This document shows positions 1-9,515 of a stretch of 64,000 bases of DNA, piece after piece. Below the pieces are notes generated by a model. That model saw only the letters and a list, made by a program, of their open reading frames with translations, was not told the origin of the DNA and ran no database searches. The translations under genes were made by a program, and so were the position numbers. This DNA comes from Bacillota bacterium. Lineage in GTDB: Bacteria > Bacillota > Clostridia > Oscillospirales > Oscillospiraceae. Positions within the stretch are counted from its first letter, which is position 1. Every line of letters begins with the position of its first letter. The DNA lies in assembly GCA_028719885.1 (NCBI GenBank), contig JAQYLT010000006.1, positions 1 to 64,000 of the forward strand. The letters run 5' to 3'.

Positions 1-110
1 AGGGCGCCTGGCTGTCCCCCGCCGAAACATGGCAAATATATGAGCATTTCCGTTAAAACGAACCCGGTTCATAACCTGGAGCAAGCGGCGGAGGCAAGCC
101 CCCGCCCTAC
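1..110. repeat. Truncated copy of a ~113-bp inverted-repeat element (REP/BIME-like); left end cut by the window edge
   Basis: Starts AGGGCGCCTGGCTGTCCCCCGCCG (GT of GTAG missing) and ends CGGCGGAGGCAAGCCCCCGCCCTAC; about 80 bp of the interior matches the reverse complement of 31955..32067 with one mismatch seen. Confidence 0.8.
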
Positions 111-250
111 GGTATGTACCATTTTCCCATACGACAAACACATCGCCAAATTCCAATTTGCTGGGCAGTACCGGCGGAGGGGCAGCCCACTTACTTCGCC
201 TGAAAACGACAATCCCCCTGCCCGATTTGATGGGGCAGGGGGAAAATAGA

Positions 251-1633
251 TTATTTGCTCAGGTAGGCATCGATGGCCGCAGCGCCCTTCTTACCGGCGC
301 CCATAGCCAGGATGACGGTGGCAGCGCCAGTGACTGCGTCGCCGCCGGCGAAGACGCCCTCACGGGTGGTCATCACCTGCTCGTCCACGATCAGGCAGCC
401 CTTGCGGTTGGTATCCAGGCCGGGGGTGGTGGAGCGAATCAGGGGGTTGGGGCTGGTGCCCAGGGCCATGATCACGGTGTCCACATCCAGCACGAACTCG
501 CTGCCGGGAACCTCCACAGGACGGCGGCGTCCGGAGGCATCGGGCTCACCCAGCTCCATGCGGATGCACTTCATGCCGCAGACCCGGCCATTCTCGTCGC
601 CGATGATCTCCACGGGGTTGCACAGGGTCTTGAACTCAATACCCTCTTCCTTGGCGTGGTGCTGCTCCTCTTTCCGGGCGGGCATTTCGGCCTCACCCCG
701 GCGGTAGACGATGTATACATGCTCCGCGCCCAGACGCATGGCGCAGCGGGCGCCGTCCATGGCCACGTTGCCGCCGCCCACCACGGCCACCGCCTTGGAC
801 TGGATGATGGGCGTGTCGGAATTTTCGTCGTAGGCCTTCATCAGGTTGGTACGGGTCAGATATTCGTTGGCGGAGAGCACGCCCTTGAGGGACTCGCCGG
901 GGATGTTCATGAACATGGGCAGACCGGCGCCGGAACCGACGAACACCGCCTGATAGCCCATCTCGAACAGCTCGTCGATGGTGAGCACCCGGCCGATGAC
1001 CATGTTGGTCATGATCTCAACGCCCTGGGCTTCCAGCTTGCTCACCTCGTTGGCCACGATGGCCTTGGGCAGACGGAACTCAGGGATGCCATAGACCAGC
1101 ACGCCGCCGGCGGTATGCAGGGCCTCGAACAGGGTGACCTGGTAGCCTTTCTTGGCCAGGTCGGAGGCGCAGGTCAAACCGGCAGGGCCGGAACCCACCA
1201 CCGCCACCTTTTTGCCGTTGGACTGGGTCTTCTCAGGCATGGCGTTCACATTTTCCCGGTACCAGTCGGCCACGAACCGCTCCAGCCGTCCGATGGCCAC
1301 GGGTTCCCCCTTGATGCCCCGGACGCAGCGGGCTTCGCACTGGGTCTCCTGGGGGCAGACACGGCCGCTGAGGGCGGGCAGGGCATTGGTGGAGGTGATG
1401 ATCTCATAGGCGGCCTTGAAGTCGCCCTCGGCCACCTTGGAGATGAATTCGGGAATCCGCACATTCACAGGGCAGCCTTCCACGCACTTGGGATTCTTGC
1501 AGTTCAAGCAGCGTCCGGCCTCTTCCATGGCCATTTCGGGGGTGTAGCCCAGGGCAACCTCTTTGAAGTTCCGGGCCCGAACCTGGGGCTCCTGCTCGGG
1601 CATGGGCGTTTTGGTGAGAGTCATATTCGCCAT
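251..1633 (-). CDS. NADPH-dependent glutamate synthase small-subunit-like flavoprotein (GltD/NfnB-type)
   Basis: CLNCKNPKCVEGCPV and CPQETQCEARC FeS cysteines, GSGPAGLTCA FAD motif, NAD(P)-binding GGGNVAMD; adjacent to an NfnA-like gene. Confidence 0.92.
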   Translation of the reverse strand: MANMTLTKTPMPEQEPQVRARNFKEVALGYTPEMAMEEAGRCLNCKNPKCVEGCPVNVRIPEFISKVAEGDFKAAYEIITSTNALPALSGRVCPQETQCEARCVRGIKGEPVAIGRLERFVADWYRENVNAMPEKTQSNGKKVAVVGSGPAGLTCASDLAKKGYQVTLFEALHTAGGVLVYGIPEFRLPKAIVANEVSKLEAQGVEIMTNMVIGRVLTIDELFEMGYQAVFVGSGAGLPMFMNIPGESLKGVLSANEYLTRTNLMKAYDENSDTPIIQSKAVAVVGGGNVAMDGARCAMRLGAEHVYIVYRRGEAEMPARKEEQHHAKEEGIEFKTLCNPVEIIGDENGRVCGMKCIRMELGEPDASGRRRPVEVPGSEFVLDVDTVIMALGTSPNPLIRSTTPGLDTNRKGCLIVDEQVMTTREGVFAGGDAVTGAATVILAMGAGKKGAAAIDAYLSK

Positions 1634-1646
1634 TTCCGTATCCTCC

Positions 1647-2501
1647 TTATTTGATCAGGGCCTTGCCCATGGCTTCTATGCGGCAGACATGGTCCTTACT
1701 GACCTCTGCCTCCCGGTCCCGGTAGATGCCGTTGCGGCTCATGAGCTCGGCAAAATCCACCTTGTGACCGTCGAACTCGGGGCCGTCCACGCAGGCGAAC
1801 TTGGTCTCGCCGCCCACGGTGACCCGGCAGCCGCCACACATGCCGGTGCCGTCCACCATGATGGGGTTCAGGGACACCACGGTGTGCACGCCAAAGGGCT
1901 CAGTGGTCTTGCACACGAATTTCATCATGGGAACAGGTCCGATGGCCAGCACCTCGTCGTACTGGATGCCGCTTTCCAGCAGCTGCTGCAGCTTCACGGT
2001 GCCGAAGCCCTTTTCGCCGTAGGAGCCGTCGTCGGTCATCAGGTACAGGTTGGTGGAGGCGGCCTTAAACTCCTCCTCCAGGATGACGATATCCTTGGAG
2101 CGGAAGCCGATGATCACGTCCACAATGGCGCCAGCCTCCAGAAAGGCCTTGGCAGCAGGCAGGGCAATGGCGCAGCCCACGCCGCCGCCAACCACACAGA
2201 CCCGCTTCTTGTTTTCCACATCGGTGGGACGACCCAGGGGGCCCACAAAATCCCGGATGTAGTCGCCCTCGTTCAGAGCGCCCAGGGCGTTGGTGGAGAA
2301 GCCCACCTTCTGAAAGATGATGGTCACGGTGCCCTTTTCCCGGTCGCAGCCGGCGATGGTCAGAGGCACCCGCTCGCCCTGCTCATCCACGCGGAAGATG
2401 ATAAACTGACCGGCCTTTGCCTTTTTGGCCACGAAAGGCGCTTCGATGTCCATCATGGTAACCGCAGAGTTCAGTTCCTTTTTACGAACGATTTTATACA
2501 T
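1647..2501 (-). CDS. Sulfide dehydrogenase/ferredoxin-NADP+ reductase subunit alpha (NfnA-like FAD/NAD-binding protein)
   Basis: MYKIVRKKELNSAVTMMDIEAP start; C-terminal GTGMCGGCRVTVGGETKFACVDGPEFDGH cluster-binding motif; ORF called to 2555 but MYKIVRK at 2501 is the likely start. Confidence 0.9.
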   Translation of the reverse strand: MYKIVRKKELNSAVTMMDIEAPFVAKKAKAGQFIIFRVDEQGERVPLTIAGCDREKGTVTIIFQKVGFSTNALGALNEGDYIRDFVGPLGRPTDVENKKRVCVVGGGVGCAIALPAAKAFLEAGAIVDVIIGFRSKDIVILEEEFKAASTNLYLMTDDGSYGEKGFGTVKLQQLLESGIQYDEVLAIGPVPMMKFVCKTTEPFGVHTVVSLNPIMVDGTGMCGGCRVTVGGETKFACVDGPEFDGHKVDFAELMSRNGIYRDREAEVSKDHVCRIEAMGKALIK

Positions 2502-2725
2502 ATTGCGTTCCGTCCTTTTTGTAAAGTATTCGGTGGCTGGTTTTCGGGTAGTCATCTTACATTATAAAGGGCCGTATCGTATTTGTCAAAAGAAATCTTA
2601 GAAATTTGTTAATATATACCAGAAACGTGCAGAAACAGAGCCGTTCCATCCATATCAGCCAACACCGTGTCACGTTTCTGACGAGACATCCGCATAATAC
2701 CGAAAGGAGCGTTTACCGAATTTTC

Positions 2726-3114
2726 GTAGGGAATGCATTTATGCATTCCGCCCTGGTCGCAAGTCCCCAGGGGTTATTGAATCGAAAAATGTTGTGTTTT
2801 GCGTAGGGAACGGATTTATCCGTTCCAAAAGGCTGATGAACATCCATGGTTCGTTGAACGGGGAATGGTCCGTACACACCCTTGGGAATGGGCTTGCTCA
2901 TTCCGTCGGCGAAGCCGCTTTTGCGGATGTTTTTATTATGAATTCGGCTGGATATTCGGATAACTTGACCCTTTTTCAAATAATTGGGTGCGGTAATTCC
3001 GCTTCGCGGTCGGAACGGATAAATCCGTTCCCTACGAAAAGAATCAACATTTTCTCATTCAAGGCACCGGCGCAAAACCATTACCCAGACGGAATGCATA
3101 AATGCATTCCCTAC
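2726..3114. repeat. REP/BIME-like cluster (hairpins 2730-2749, 2807-2826, 2885-2904, 3012-3031, 3091-3110)
   Basis: GTAG+GGAATGCATTTATGCATTCC; GTAG+GGAACGGATTTATCCGTTCC; inverse copies ending CTAC; includes 233-bp element 2803..3035. Confidence 0.9.
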
Positions 3115-3204
3115 GAATTGTTCGTTAACGAAAGCACAATTTATTGCACGAACATACACAGCCGGGCCGTCCCTTGCAAGCAGGGGCGGCCCGGAAAGCT
3201 TTGA

Positions 3205-5571
3205 TTAATACTGAGTGGGCTGGATGTGCCAGATTTCCTCGGCGTACTGACGGATGGTCCGGTCGGAGGAGAACTTGGCGCCGCTGGCGATGTTCATCAG
3301 GCACTTACGGCCAAAGCTCAGCCGGTCGGCGTAGTCAGCGTTGACCTTCAGCTTGGTGTCGATATAGGAGGCGTAATCCAGCAGGACAAAGTAGTGGTCG
3401 GGCTTATGCCAGGAGGCACCGTCCAGCAGGGCATGGTACAGCTCCCGCTGGGCATCGTCGGTGGGCACGGTGCCGTCCACCAGGGTGTCGATGGCCCGGT
3501 GCAGGTAGGGATTGCTGTTGTAGATATCCCGGGCCACATAGCTGTCCTTGCAGGCGTTGATCTGCTCCACGGTGTGACCGAAGATATACTCGTTCTCCAT
3601 GCCGGCCTCCTGAGCGATCTCCACATTGGCGCCGTCCAGGGTGCCCAGGGTCACGGCGCCGTTCAGCATCAGCTTCATGTTGCCGGTGCCGGAGGCCTCG
3701 GTGCCCGCAGGAGAAATCTGCTCGGAGATATCGGCGGCGGGGATGATATGCTCGGCGTAGGAGCAGTTGTAGTTCTGAACGAAGACCACCTTCAGCTTAT
3801 CCGCCACGGCAGGATCGTTGTTGATCATTCGGGCCAGCCGGTTGATATAGCGGATGATGGCCTTGGCCCGGGCGTAGCCGGGGGCGGACTTGGCGCCGAA
3901 GATAAAGGCGGTGGGCTGGAAATCGGGCAGCTCGCCGTTTTTCAGCCGGAAGTAGATATCCGCAATGGACAGGGCGTTCATCAGCTGCCGCTTGTACTCA
4001 TGCAGCCGCTTCACCTGCACATCGAAAATGAAATCAGGGTTCAGCTGCACATCCTCTTTTTCGGCGATGATCTTGCACAGCTGCTCTTTCTTGGTGCGCT
4101 TCACGGCGTTGAACTGGCGGACCATATCGTCGTCGATCATAGGCTTGAGCTTTGCCAGCTTGTCCATGTCCTTCAGGAAGTCGCCGCCCACCCGATACTT
4201 GATCAGCTGGGTCAGCTCCGGATTGCACAGGCCCAGCCAGCGCCGGGGGGTGACACCGTTGGTCTTGTTCTGGAACCGCTGGGGGAACATGTGGTACCAG
4301 TCCTTGAAGCAGTCATCCTTCAGAATCTGGGTGTGGATGGCGGCCACGCCGTTGACATAGGAGCCCACGTAGATGCTGAGGTTGGCCATATGGGCGGTGT
4401 TGTCCTTCACGATGAACAGGCCCGGATTCTCTTTCTTCAGCCGCTCATCAATGCGGAGGATGATGTCCACGATCTCGGGCACCACGCTGCGGAGCAGATC
4501 CAGGGGCCACTTTTCCAGGGCCTCGCTCATGACGGTGTGGTTGGTGTAGGAGAAGGTGCGCTGGGCGATGGAGAAGCTCTGCTCGAAGTCCATGCCCTCC
4601 AGCATCAGCAGACGGATGAGCTCGGGGATGGACATGGCGGGATGGGTATCGTTCAGCTGCACGGCATAGAAGTCGGCAAAGTGGGACAGGTCGCTGCCGT
4701 GGGCCACCTTAAAGGTTCGCAGCATATCCTGCAGGGAAGCGGAGGACAGCACATACTGCTGCTTGATGCGAAGCCGCTTGCCCTCCCAGGTGGAGTCGTT
4801 GGGGTACAGCACCCGGGTGATGTCCTCGGCCTTGTTCTTCTCCGCCAGAGCCCGGAGGTAATCCTGGTCGTTGAAGGCGCTGAAGTCCAGGGGGGTCTCG
4901 GGCTCGCACTGCCACAGCCGCAGGGTGTTGATGTTATTGGTGCCGTAGCCGATGACGGGCACGTCGTAGGGCACGGCCAGCACAGTATGGTCGGGGAATT
5001 TCACCTTGACGGTGTGGTTATACCGGCGATAGGACCAGGGGTCGCCGTACTTGCTCCAGTCGTCGGCGGCCTCTTTCTGGCTGCCCTCGGCGTCGAAGCT
5101 CTGCTTGAACAGGCCGTATTTATACCGCAGGCCGTAGCCGGACAGAGGGATGTTGATGGAAGCGGCGGAGTCCAGGAAGCAGGCAGCCAGACGGCCCAGA
5201 CCGCCGTTGCCCAGGGCGGCATCCTCGATATCCTCCAGCACCGCCAGGTCCACGCCCCGGGAGGCGAAGAGCTGCTTCATCTCGTCCAGGATGCCCAGGT
5301 TGTAGAGGTTGGAGTACACCAGGCGGCCAATGAGATACTCGGCGGAGATGTAGTAGGCCTTCCGCTCATGGAGACGGGCCCGCTTGCTGTTGCTCCAATT
5401 GTCGGCAATGGACATCATCACCGCCTGACCCAGGGCCTCGTGGAGCTCCTGGGGGGTGGCCTCCTGCAAGGACACGTCGTAGGTGTACTTCAGCTGGGAC
5501 TCCGTCCATTTGAGAATGTTCATGCAGTTATAGCTCATTTTTCTTCTCCAATCTTTCAAAGCGATATTCAC
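3205..5571 (-). CDS. glgP: Glycogen/starch/alpha-glucan phosphorylase
   Basis: 788 aa; EASGTGNMKLMLNGAVTLGTLDGANVEI pyridoxal-phosphate site, AALGNGGLGRLAACFLDSAA. Confidence 0.96.
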   Translation of the reverse strand: MNIALKDWRRKMSYNCMNILKWTESQLKYTYDVSLQEATPQELHEALGQAVMMSIADNWSNSKRARLHERKAYYISAEYLIGRLVYSNLYNLGILDEMKQLFASRGVDLAVLEDIEDAALGNGGLGRLAACFLDSAASINIPLSGYGLRYKYGLFKQSFDAEGSQKEAADDWSKYGDPWSYRRYNHTVKVKFPDHTVLAVPYDVPVIGYGTNNINTLRLWQCEPETPLDFSAFNDQDYLRALAEKNKAEDITRVLYPNDSTWEGKRLRIKQQYVLSSASLQDMLRTFKVAHGSDLSHFADFYAVQLNDTHPAMSIPELIRLLMLEGMDFEQSFSIAQRTFSYTNHTVMSEALEKWPLDLLRSVVPEIVDIILRIDERLKKENPGLFIVKDNTAHMANLSIYVGSYVNGVAAIHTQILKDDCFKDWYHMFPQRFQNKTNGVTPRRWLGLCNPELTQLIKYRVGGDFLKDMDKLAKLKPMIDDDMVRQFNAVKRTKKEQLCKIIAEKEDVQLNPDFIFDVQVKRLHEYKRQLMNALSIADIYFRLKNGELPDFQPTAFIFGAKSAPGYARAKAIIRYINRLARMINNDPAVADKLKVVFVQNYNCSYAEHIIPAADISEQISPAGTEASGTGNMKLMLNGAVTLGTLDGANVEIAQEAGMENEYIFGHTVEQINACKDSYVARDIYNSNPYLHRAIDTLVDGTVPTDDAQRELYHALLDGASWHKPDHYFVLLDYASYIDTKLKVNADYADRLSFGRKCLMNIASGAKFSSDRTIRQYAEEIWHIQPTQY

Positions 5572-5608
5572 TGGGATTTATCATTTGTTCCCTACGGGAT
5601 TGTATTTG

Positions 5609-7120
5609 TCATTCCGCCTTCTCGGCAGCGGGCTTCTTGGGCTCCTGATTGCCCAGGCGGGCATACAGGGTGGTGAGATGGTGAATCTTCTCAGCCAGGT
5701 TGTCTGTTATCATACCATCTTTTGCCCGCCATGTCCAGTTGGAATTTGTGGTTCCGGGGAAATTCATTCTGGCCTCGGCTCCCAAATCCAGGTAATCCTG
5801 GAGGGGCACCACGCAGGTATCGGAAACGCTGCTCATGGCGGTGCGGATGACACCCCAGACCATGCCCTCTTCCTGGCTCAGGCGCATATATTCCGTGGCG
5901 TATTTCTGCATCTCGGGGGTGCCGCTTTCCAGCCACTGCCGGGTGGTCATGTTGTCGTGGGTACCGGTGTAGCACACGGAGCAGGCGGTGTAGGTGTGGG
6001 GCAGGTAGTCGGAGGGCTCTCTGGAATCAAAGGCGAACTGCAGCACCTTCATGCCGGGATAGCCGGAGGCATCCCGCAGGTCCAGCACATCCTGGGTCAG
6101 GTAACCCAAATCCTCGGCGATGAGCTTTAGCTCCGGCAGGGCCTTTTTCACGGCGGAGATAAAGTCCATCCCCGGTCCGGTGATCCACTGGCCGCCCCTT
6201 GCAGTCTCATCCCCAAAGGGTACGGACCAGTAGCCCGCAAAGGCCCGGAAATGGTCCATCCGCACCACATCATAGAGCTTGCCCGCAGCCTCCAGCCGGC
6301 GAATCCACCAGCTGTAGCCGTCAGCGGCCAGCACATCCCAACGGTACAGGGGGTTGCCCCAGAGCTGACCGTCGGCAGAGAAGGCATCCGGCGGGCACCC
6401 GGCCACGGCCTTGGGGTCCAGCTTCTCGTCCATCTGGAACAGCTCCGGGCTGCTCCAGGCCTCCACGGAATCCCGGGGCACGTAGATGGGCACATCACCG
6501 ATGATGGAGATGCCGTTCTGGTTGGCGTATTCATGCAGGGCATTCCACTGCTGGAAGAACAGGTACTGGACAAAGCTATAGAAGCTGATTTCCTCTTTCA
6601 GCTCTCCCCGGGCGGCCCAGATGGCGTCGGGGTCCCGGAATTTCAGCTTTTCCTCCCACTGATACCAGGGCTTGCCGCCGAATTTGTTTTTCAGGGCCAT
6701 GAACAGGGCAAAATCCGGAAGCCAGCTGCCGTTTTCGGTGCAGAAGGCCTCGTAGCCTGCATCCGGGGTGAACCGCCCGAAGGCCAGACGCAGCACCTTG
6801 AGCCGGCTGTTGTACAGCAGACCGAAGTCCGCCTTTTCCTCGGTGACATTCCAGCGGATGCCGTCCAGCTCCTCCTGCTTGAGCAGCCCCTGCTTCACCA
6901 GGGCATCCAGGTCGATGAGGTAGTGGTTGCCCGCAAAAGTGGAGCAGGACTGATAGGGGGAATCGCCGAAGCCGGTGGGAGTCAGGGGCAGAATCTGCCA
7001 GTTGCTCTGACCGGCCTTTTTCAGGAAATCCACAAACTTGTAAGCCTGCTCGCCCATGGTGCCCACGCCGTATTTGCCAGGCAGGCTGGTTATGTGCATC
7101 AGAATACCGCTGCTTCTCAT
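5609..7120 (-). CDS. malQ: 4-alpha-glucanotransferase
   Basis: MRSSGILMHITSLPGKYGVGTMG, WQILPLTPTGFGDSPYQS, VRMDHFRAFAGYWSVP, YTGTHDNMTTRQW. Confidence 0.96.
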   Translation of the reverse strand: MRSSGILMHITSLPGKYGVGTMGEQAYKFVDFLKKAGQSNWQILPLTPTGFGDSPYQSCSTFAGNHYLIDLDALVKQGLLKQEELDGIRWNVTEEKADFGLLYNSRLKVLRLAFGRFTPDAGYEAFCTENGSWLPDFALFMALKNKFGGKPWYQWEEKLKFRDPDAIWAARGELKEEISFYSFVQYLFFQQWNALHEYANQNGISIIGDVPIYVPRDSVEAWSSPELFQMDEKLDPKAVAGCPPDAFSADGQLWGNPLYRWDVLAADGYSWWIRRLEAAGKLYDVVRMDHFRAFAGYWSVPFGDETARGGQWITGPGMDFISAVKKALPELKLIAEDLGYLTQDVLDLRDASGYPGMKVLQFAFDSREPSDYLPHTYTACSVCYTGTHDNMTTRQWLESGTPEMQKYATEYMRLSQEEGMVWGVIRTAMSSVSDTCVVPLQDYLDLGAEARMNFPGTTNSNWTWRAKDGMITDNLAEKIHHLTTLYARLGNQEPKKPAAEKAE

Positions 7121-7419
7121 GAAAAATTACCTCAGTTTCTTGTCAAAATAAAATGGCAGCTTCCCGGCCCGGCGGCACCGGACCGTCTGTTCCGGAAAGT
7201 TTCGTATAGTTTCGTACATATATAAATTAATGTATTTCAAAGGATTTGTCAAGGGAAAGTATGGGGAACGAAAAAGAATTTCCGCATTACTCAGAAATTT
7301 CCAGGGAATCAGGAAGAATTACAGCGAATTATACAGGATTTTGCCATTGACCTAAAACAGTTGTGCAAGGAAATGGGAATTTGCAGGCTTCGCCCAACGG
7401 GATACGTTCCAACGTGTGC

Positions 7420-7567
7420 GTAGGGAACGCATTCATGCGTTCCGAAAGATTGCTTCATTGGAATGGTTCGTTGGATGGTAATTGTAATGCATTTGGGGGG
7501 CGTTTACCCATTCAGCTTACCGATTTGAAAACAAACCTTAAGCGGAATGCATGAATGCATTCCCTAC
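7420..7567. repeat. REP/BIME-like element pair (148 bp)
   Basis: GTAG+GGAACGCATTCATGCGTTCC at 7420-7443 and inverse GGAATGCATGAATGCATTCC+CTAC at 7544-7567. Confidence 0.88.
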
Positions 7568-7745
7568 GAAACATCCCTGCAAACGCCCATTTCCCCACGG
7601 CCGCGTGAACCCAATCACAAACGGCAGAAAAATGTCGGAGGAAAAAGCTTTTCTTTTTTTCAAGCTGTGCTATGATAGGTAGAGTTTCGTTTCGGTTTAG
7701 AAATCCATGGCAGAATAAGGAAAAAGGTGAAAGGAGGCTTCGGCC

Positions 7746-8522
7746 ATGGAGCACATCGAAGAGCCGCTGCTTTGCAAAATCATCCGCCGGGCGGTGGACC
7801 TGGTCTATCCCGCCATGGAGCTGGAGGGCCTTTCCAATCTGCCGGAGGAGCCCTGCATTGTCGTGGGCAACCATGCCCAGATTCACGGGCCCATCATCAC
7901 CGAGGAGCGCCTGCCCTTTCCCCACTACACCTGGTGTGCCTGGCAGATGATGGACAAAAATGAGGTCTCTGACTATGCCTTTGAGGACTTCTGGTCCGAC
8001 AAGCCCAAGAATACCCAGTGGTTTTTCCGTCTGGCAAGCCGGCTGATCAAATATCCCGCGGTGTACATCATGACCCACGCCAGGACCATCCCCGTCTACC
8101 ACGACAGCCGCTGCCTGACCACCTTCCGCCGCTCCCTGGAAAAGCTCCAGGGCGGCTTCCATCTGGTGATTTTCCCCGAATGCCGGAGAGAATATAACAA
8201 CATCCTCTACGATTTTCAGGACCGGTTCATCGACCTGGCCCGGATGTACTACAACAAAACCGGCAAGCGGCTTTCTTTCGTGCCCATGTACCTGGCCCCC
8301 AAGCTGAAAAAGATCGTCTTCGGCCAGGGCATTGTCTTCGACCCGGATGCCCCCAAGGATGCGGAGCGCCGGCGCATCAAGCAGGCGCTGATGGATTCCA
8401 TCACTTCCATGGCCTGTGCCCAGCCCCTGCACACCGTCATTCCCTACCGGAACATTTCTTCCAAGCAATATCCCAAAAATCTGCCCTGCGAGGTGTATGA
8501 AGTTGAAAAGACTGATGGTTGA
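7746..8522 (+). CDS. Putative 1-acyl-sn-glycerol-3-phosphate acyltransferase-like protein (PlsC-like)
   Basis: CIVVGNHAQIHGPI acyltransferase-like NH-x-Q motif and FPECRREYN downstream block; followed by PAP2 gene. Confidence 0.6.
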   Translation: MEHIEEPLLCKIIRRAVDLVYPAMELEGLSNLPEEPCIVVGNHAQIHGPIITEERLPFPHYTWCAWQMMDKNEVSDYAFEDFWSDKPKNTQWFFRLASRLIKYPAVYIMTHARTIPVYHDSRCLTTFRRSLEKLQGGFHLVIFPECRREYNNILYDFQDRFIDLARMYYNKTGKRLSFVPMYLAPKLKKIVFGQGIVFDPDAPKDAERRRIKQALMDSITSMACAQPLHTVIPYRNISSKQYPKNLPCEVYEVEKTDG

Positions 8523-9186
8523 CTATCGGCAGTTCCGCCTCTCCCGGATGGGGGAGCCCCAATTTGCCCATGTGAAGCTGTGGTTTACATGGCTGATCTA
8601 TTTCGCCCTGTATTTTTTGACGGAAAATCTGATCCCGGCGGAAAAATGCCATGTCGTCCACTGCTTTTTAGACGATATCATCCCATTTAATGAGTTTTTC
8701 CTGATTTTCTATGTGGGCTGGTACGTGCTGGTGTTCGGAAGTCTTCTGTACTATTTCCTCTATGACGTGAAGCGGTTCCGGCAGCTGGACCTTTACATCT
8801 TCGTCACCCAGATGGTTGCCATGGCCTGCTACATCTTCTTCCCCAGCCGCCAGGACCTGCGGCCGGAGGTCTTCCCCCGGGAGAATTTCTTCACCTGGGT
8901 GCTGGGCCTGATTTACACCTTCGATACCAACACCGGGGTCTGCCCGTCGCTCCATGTGGCCTATTCCCTGGCCATTGTCAGCGTAATGGTAAAGGACGAA
9001 AACCTGAGTAAGCCTCTTAAGCTGTTTGTCACCGTCTTCTCCATTCTGGTGTGCCTGTCCACCGCCTTTGTGAAGCAGCACTCCGTGGTGGATATTCTTG
9101 CCGCCCTCCCCGTGGTGCTGCTGGGGGAAATCCTCATCTACGGAAAAGCCTATTGGGCCCCCAAGCTCCACCGGATTCACGCCTGA
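8497..9186 (+). CDS. PAP2 superfamily phosphatase-like membrane protein
   Basis: CPSLHVAYSLAIV and KQHSVVDILAALP match PAP2 motifs; start chosen at 8497 (or 8515) within ORF 8416..9186. Confidence 0.8.
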   Translation: MKLKRLMVDYRQFRLSRMGEPQFAHVKLWFTWLIYFALYFLTENLIPAEKCHVVHCFLDDIIPFNEFFLIFYVGWYVLVFGSLLYYFLYDVKRFRQLDLYIFVTQMVAMACYIFFPSRQDLRPEVFPRENFFTWVLGLIYTFDTNTGVCPSLHVAYSLAIVSVMVKDENLSKPLKLFVTVFSILVCLSTAFVKQHSVVDILAALPVVLLGEILIYGKAYWAPKLHRIHA

Positions 9187-9202
9187 GGGGCTGTCCGACG
9201 GG

Positions 9203-9430
9203 TCAGATTTTGGTAAACACGAATTTTTGAATCAAGCCGTCGCATACGGCGTGGATGGTGACACTGTCGCCGCTGCCCTGGGCGGTAATCTGGATGTCGG
9301 TCCCCTTGAGGACGGTTTTCACATATTCCGCCGGGTCATCGCAGGTCACCTCCTCAAAAAACACATCCCGCATCTGATTGTTTCGGCACAGGTTCTTGAT
9401 CTCCCGCACCAGCTCATATTCCGCCATCAT
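9203..9430 (-). CDS. Hypothetical protein, 75 aa
   Basis: Intact ORF between PAP2 and Na/Pi transporter genes; no family recognised. Confidence 0.5.
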   Translation of the reverse strand: MMAEYELVREIKNLCRNNQMRDVFFEEVTCDDPAEYVKTVLKGTDIQITAQGSGDSVTIHAVCDGLIQKFVFTKI

Positions 9431-9474
9431 GATCGCTTCCTTTCTTACTGTAGCTTGGTTTGACAGATTGAAGT

Positions 9475-9508
9475 CACAGCCCCCCTTTGTGCAAAGGGGG
9501 GCTGTAGG
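9475..9508 (-). terminator. Strong hairpin downstream of the Na/Pi transporter (candidate terminator)
   Basis: ACAGCCCCCCTTT-GTGC-AAAGGGGGGCTGT perfect inverted repeat; T-tract is weak. Confidence 0.5.
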
Positions 9509-9515
9509 ATTGTTT

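Noticed and set aside
251-2501. NfnAB as an unusual split enzyme
   Set aside because: Adjacent NfnA/NfnB-like subunits are a common arrangement in anaerobic Firmicutes; nothing unusual was seen.
2726-3114. Possible CRISPR array
   Set aside because: Palindromic units are irregularly spaced, occur in both orientations, inter-unit sequence is itself repeated rather than unique, and no cas genes are present.
5587-5596. GTTCCCTACG near 5587 as another REP unit
   Set aside because: Only a ~10-nt fragment; no hairpin arm, so it is at most a remnant.
3226-5676. Long antisense ORFs (816 aa over glgP; also 52805..55906, 56602..59361, 14407..15843, 17828..19396)
   Set aside because: They lie opposite well-supported genes, are rich in G/H/Q/V low-complexity typical of antisense frames in GC-rich codons, and show no recognisable domains.
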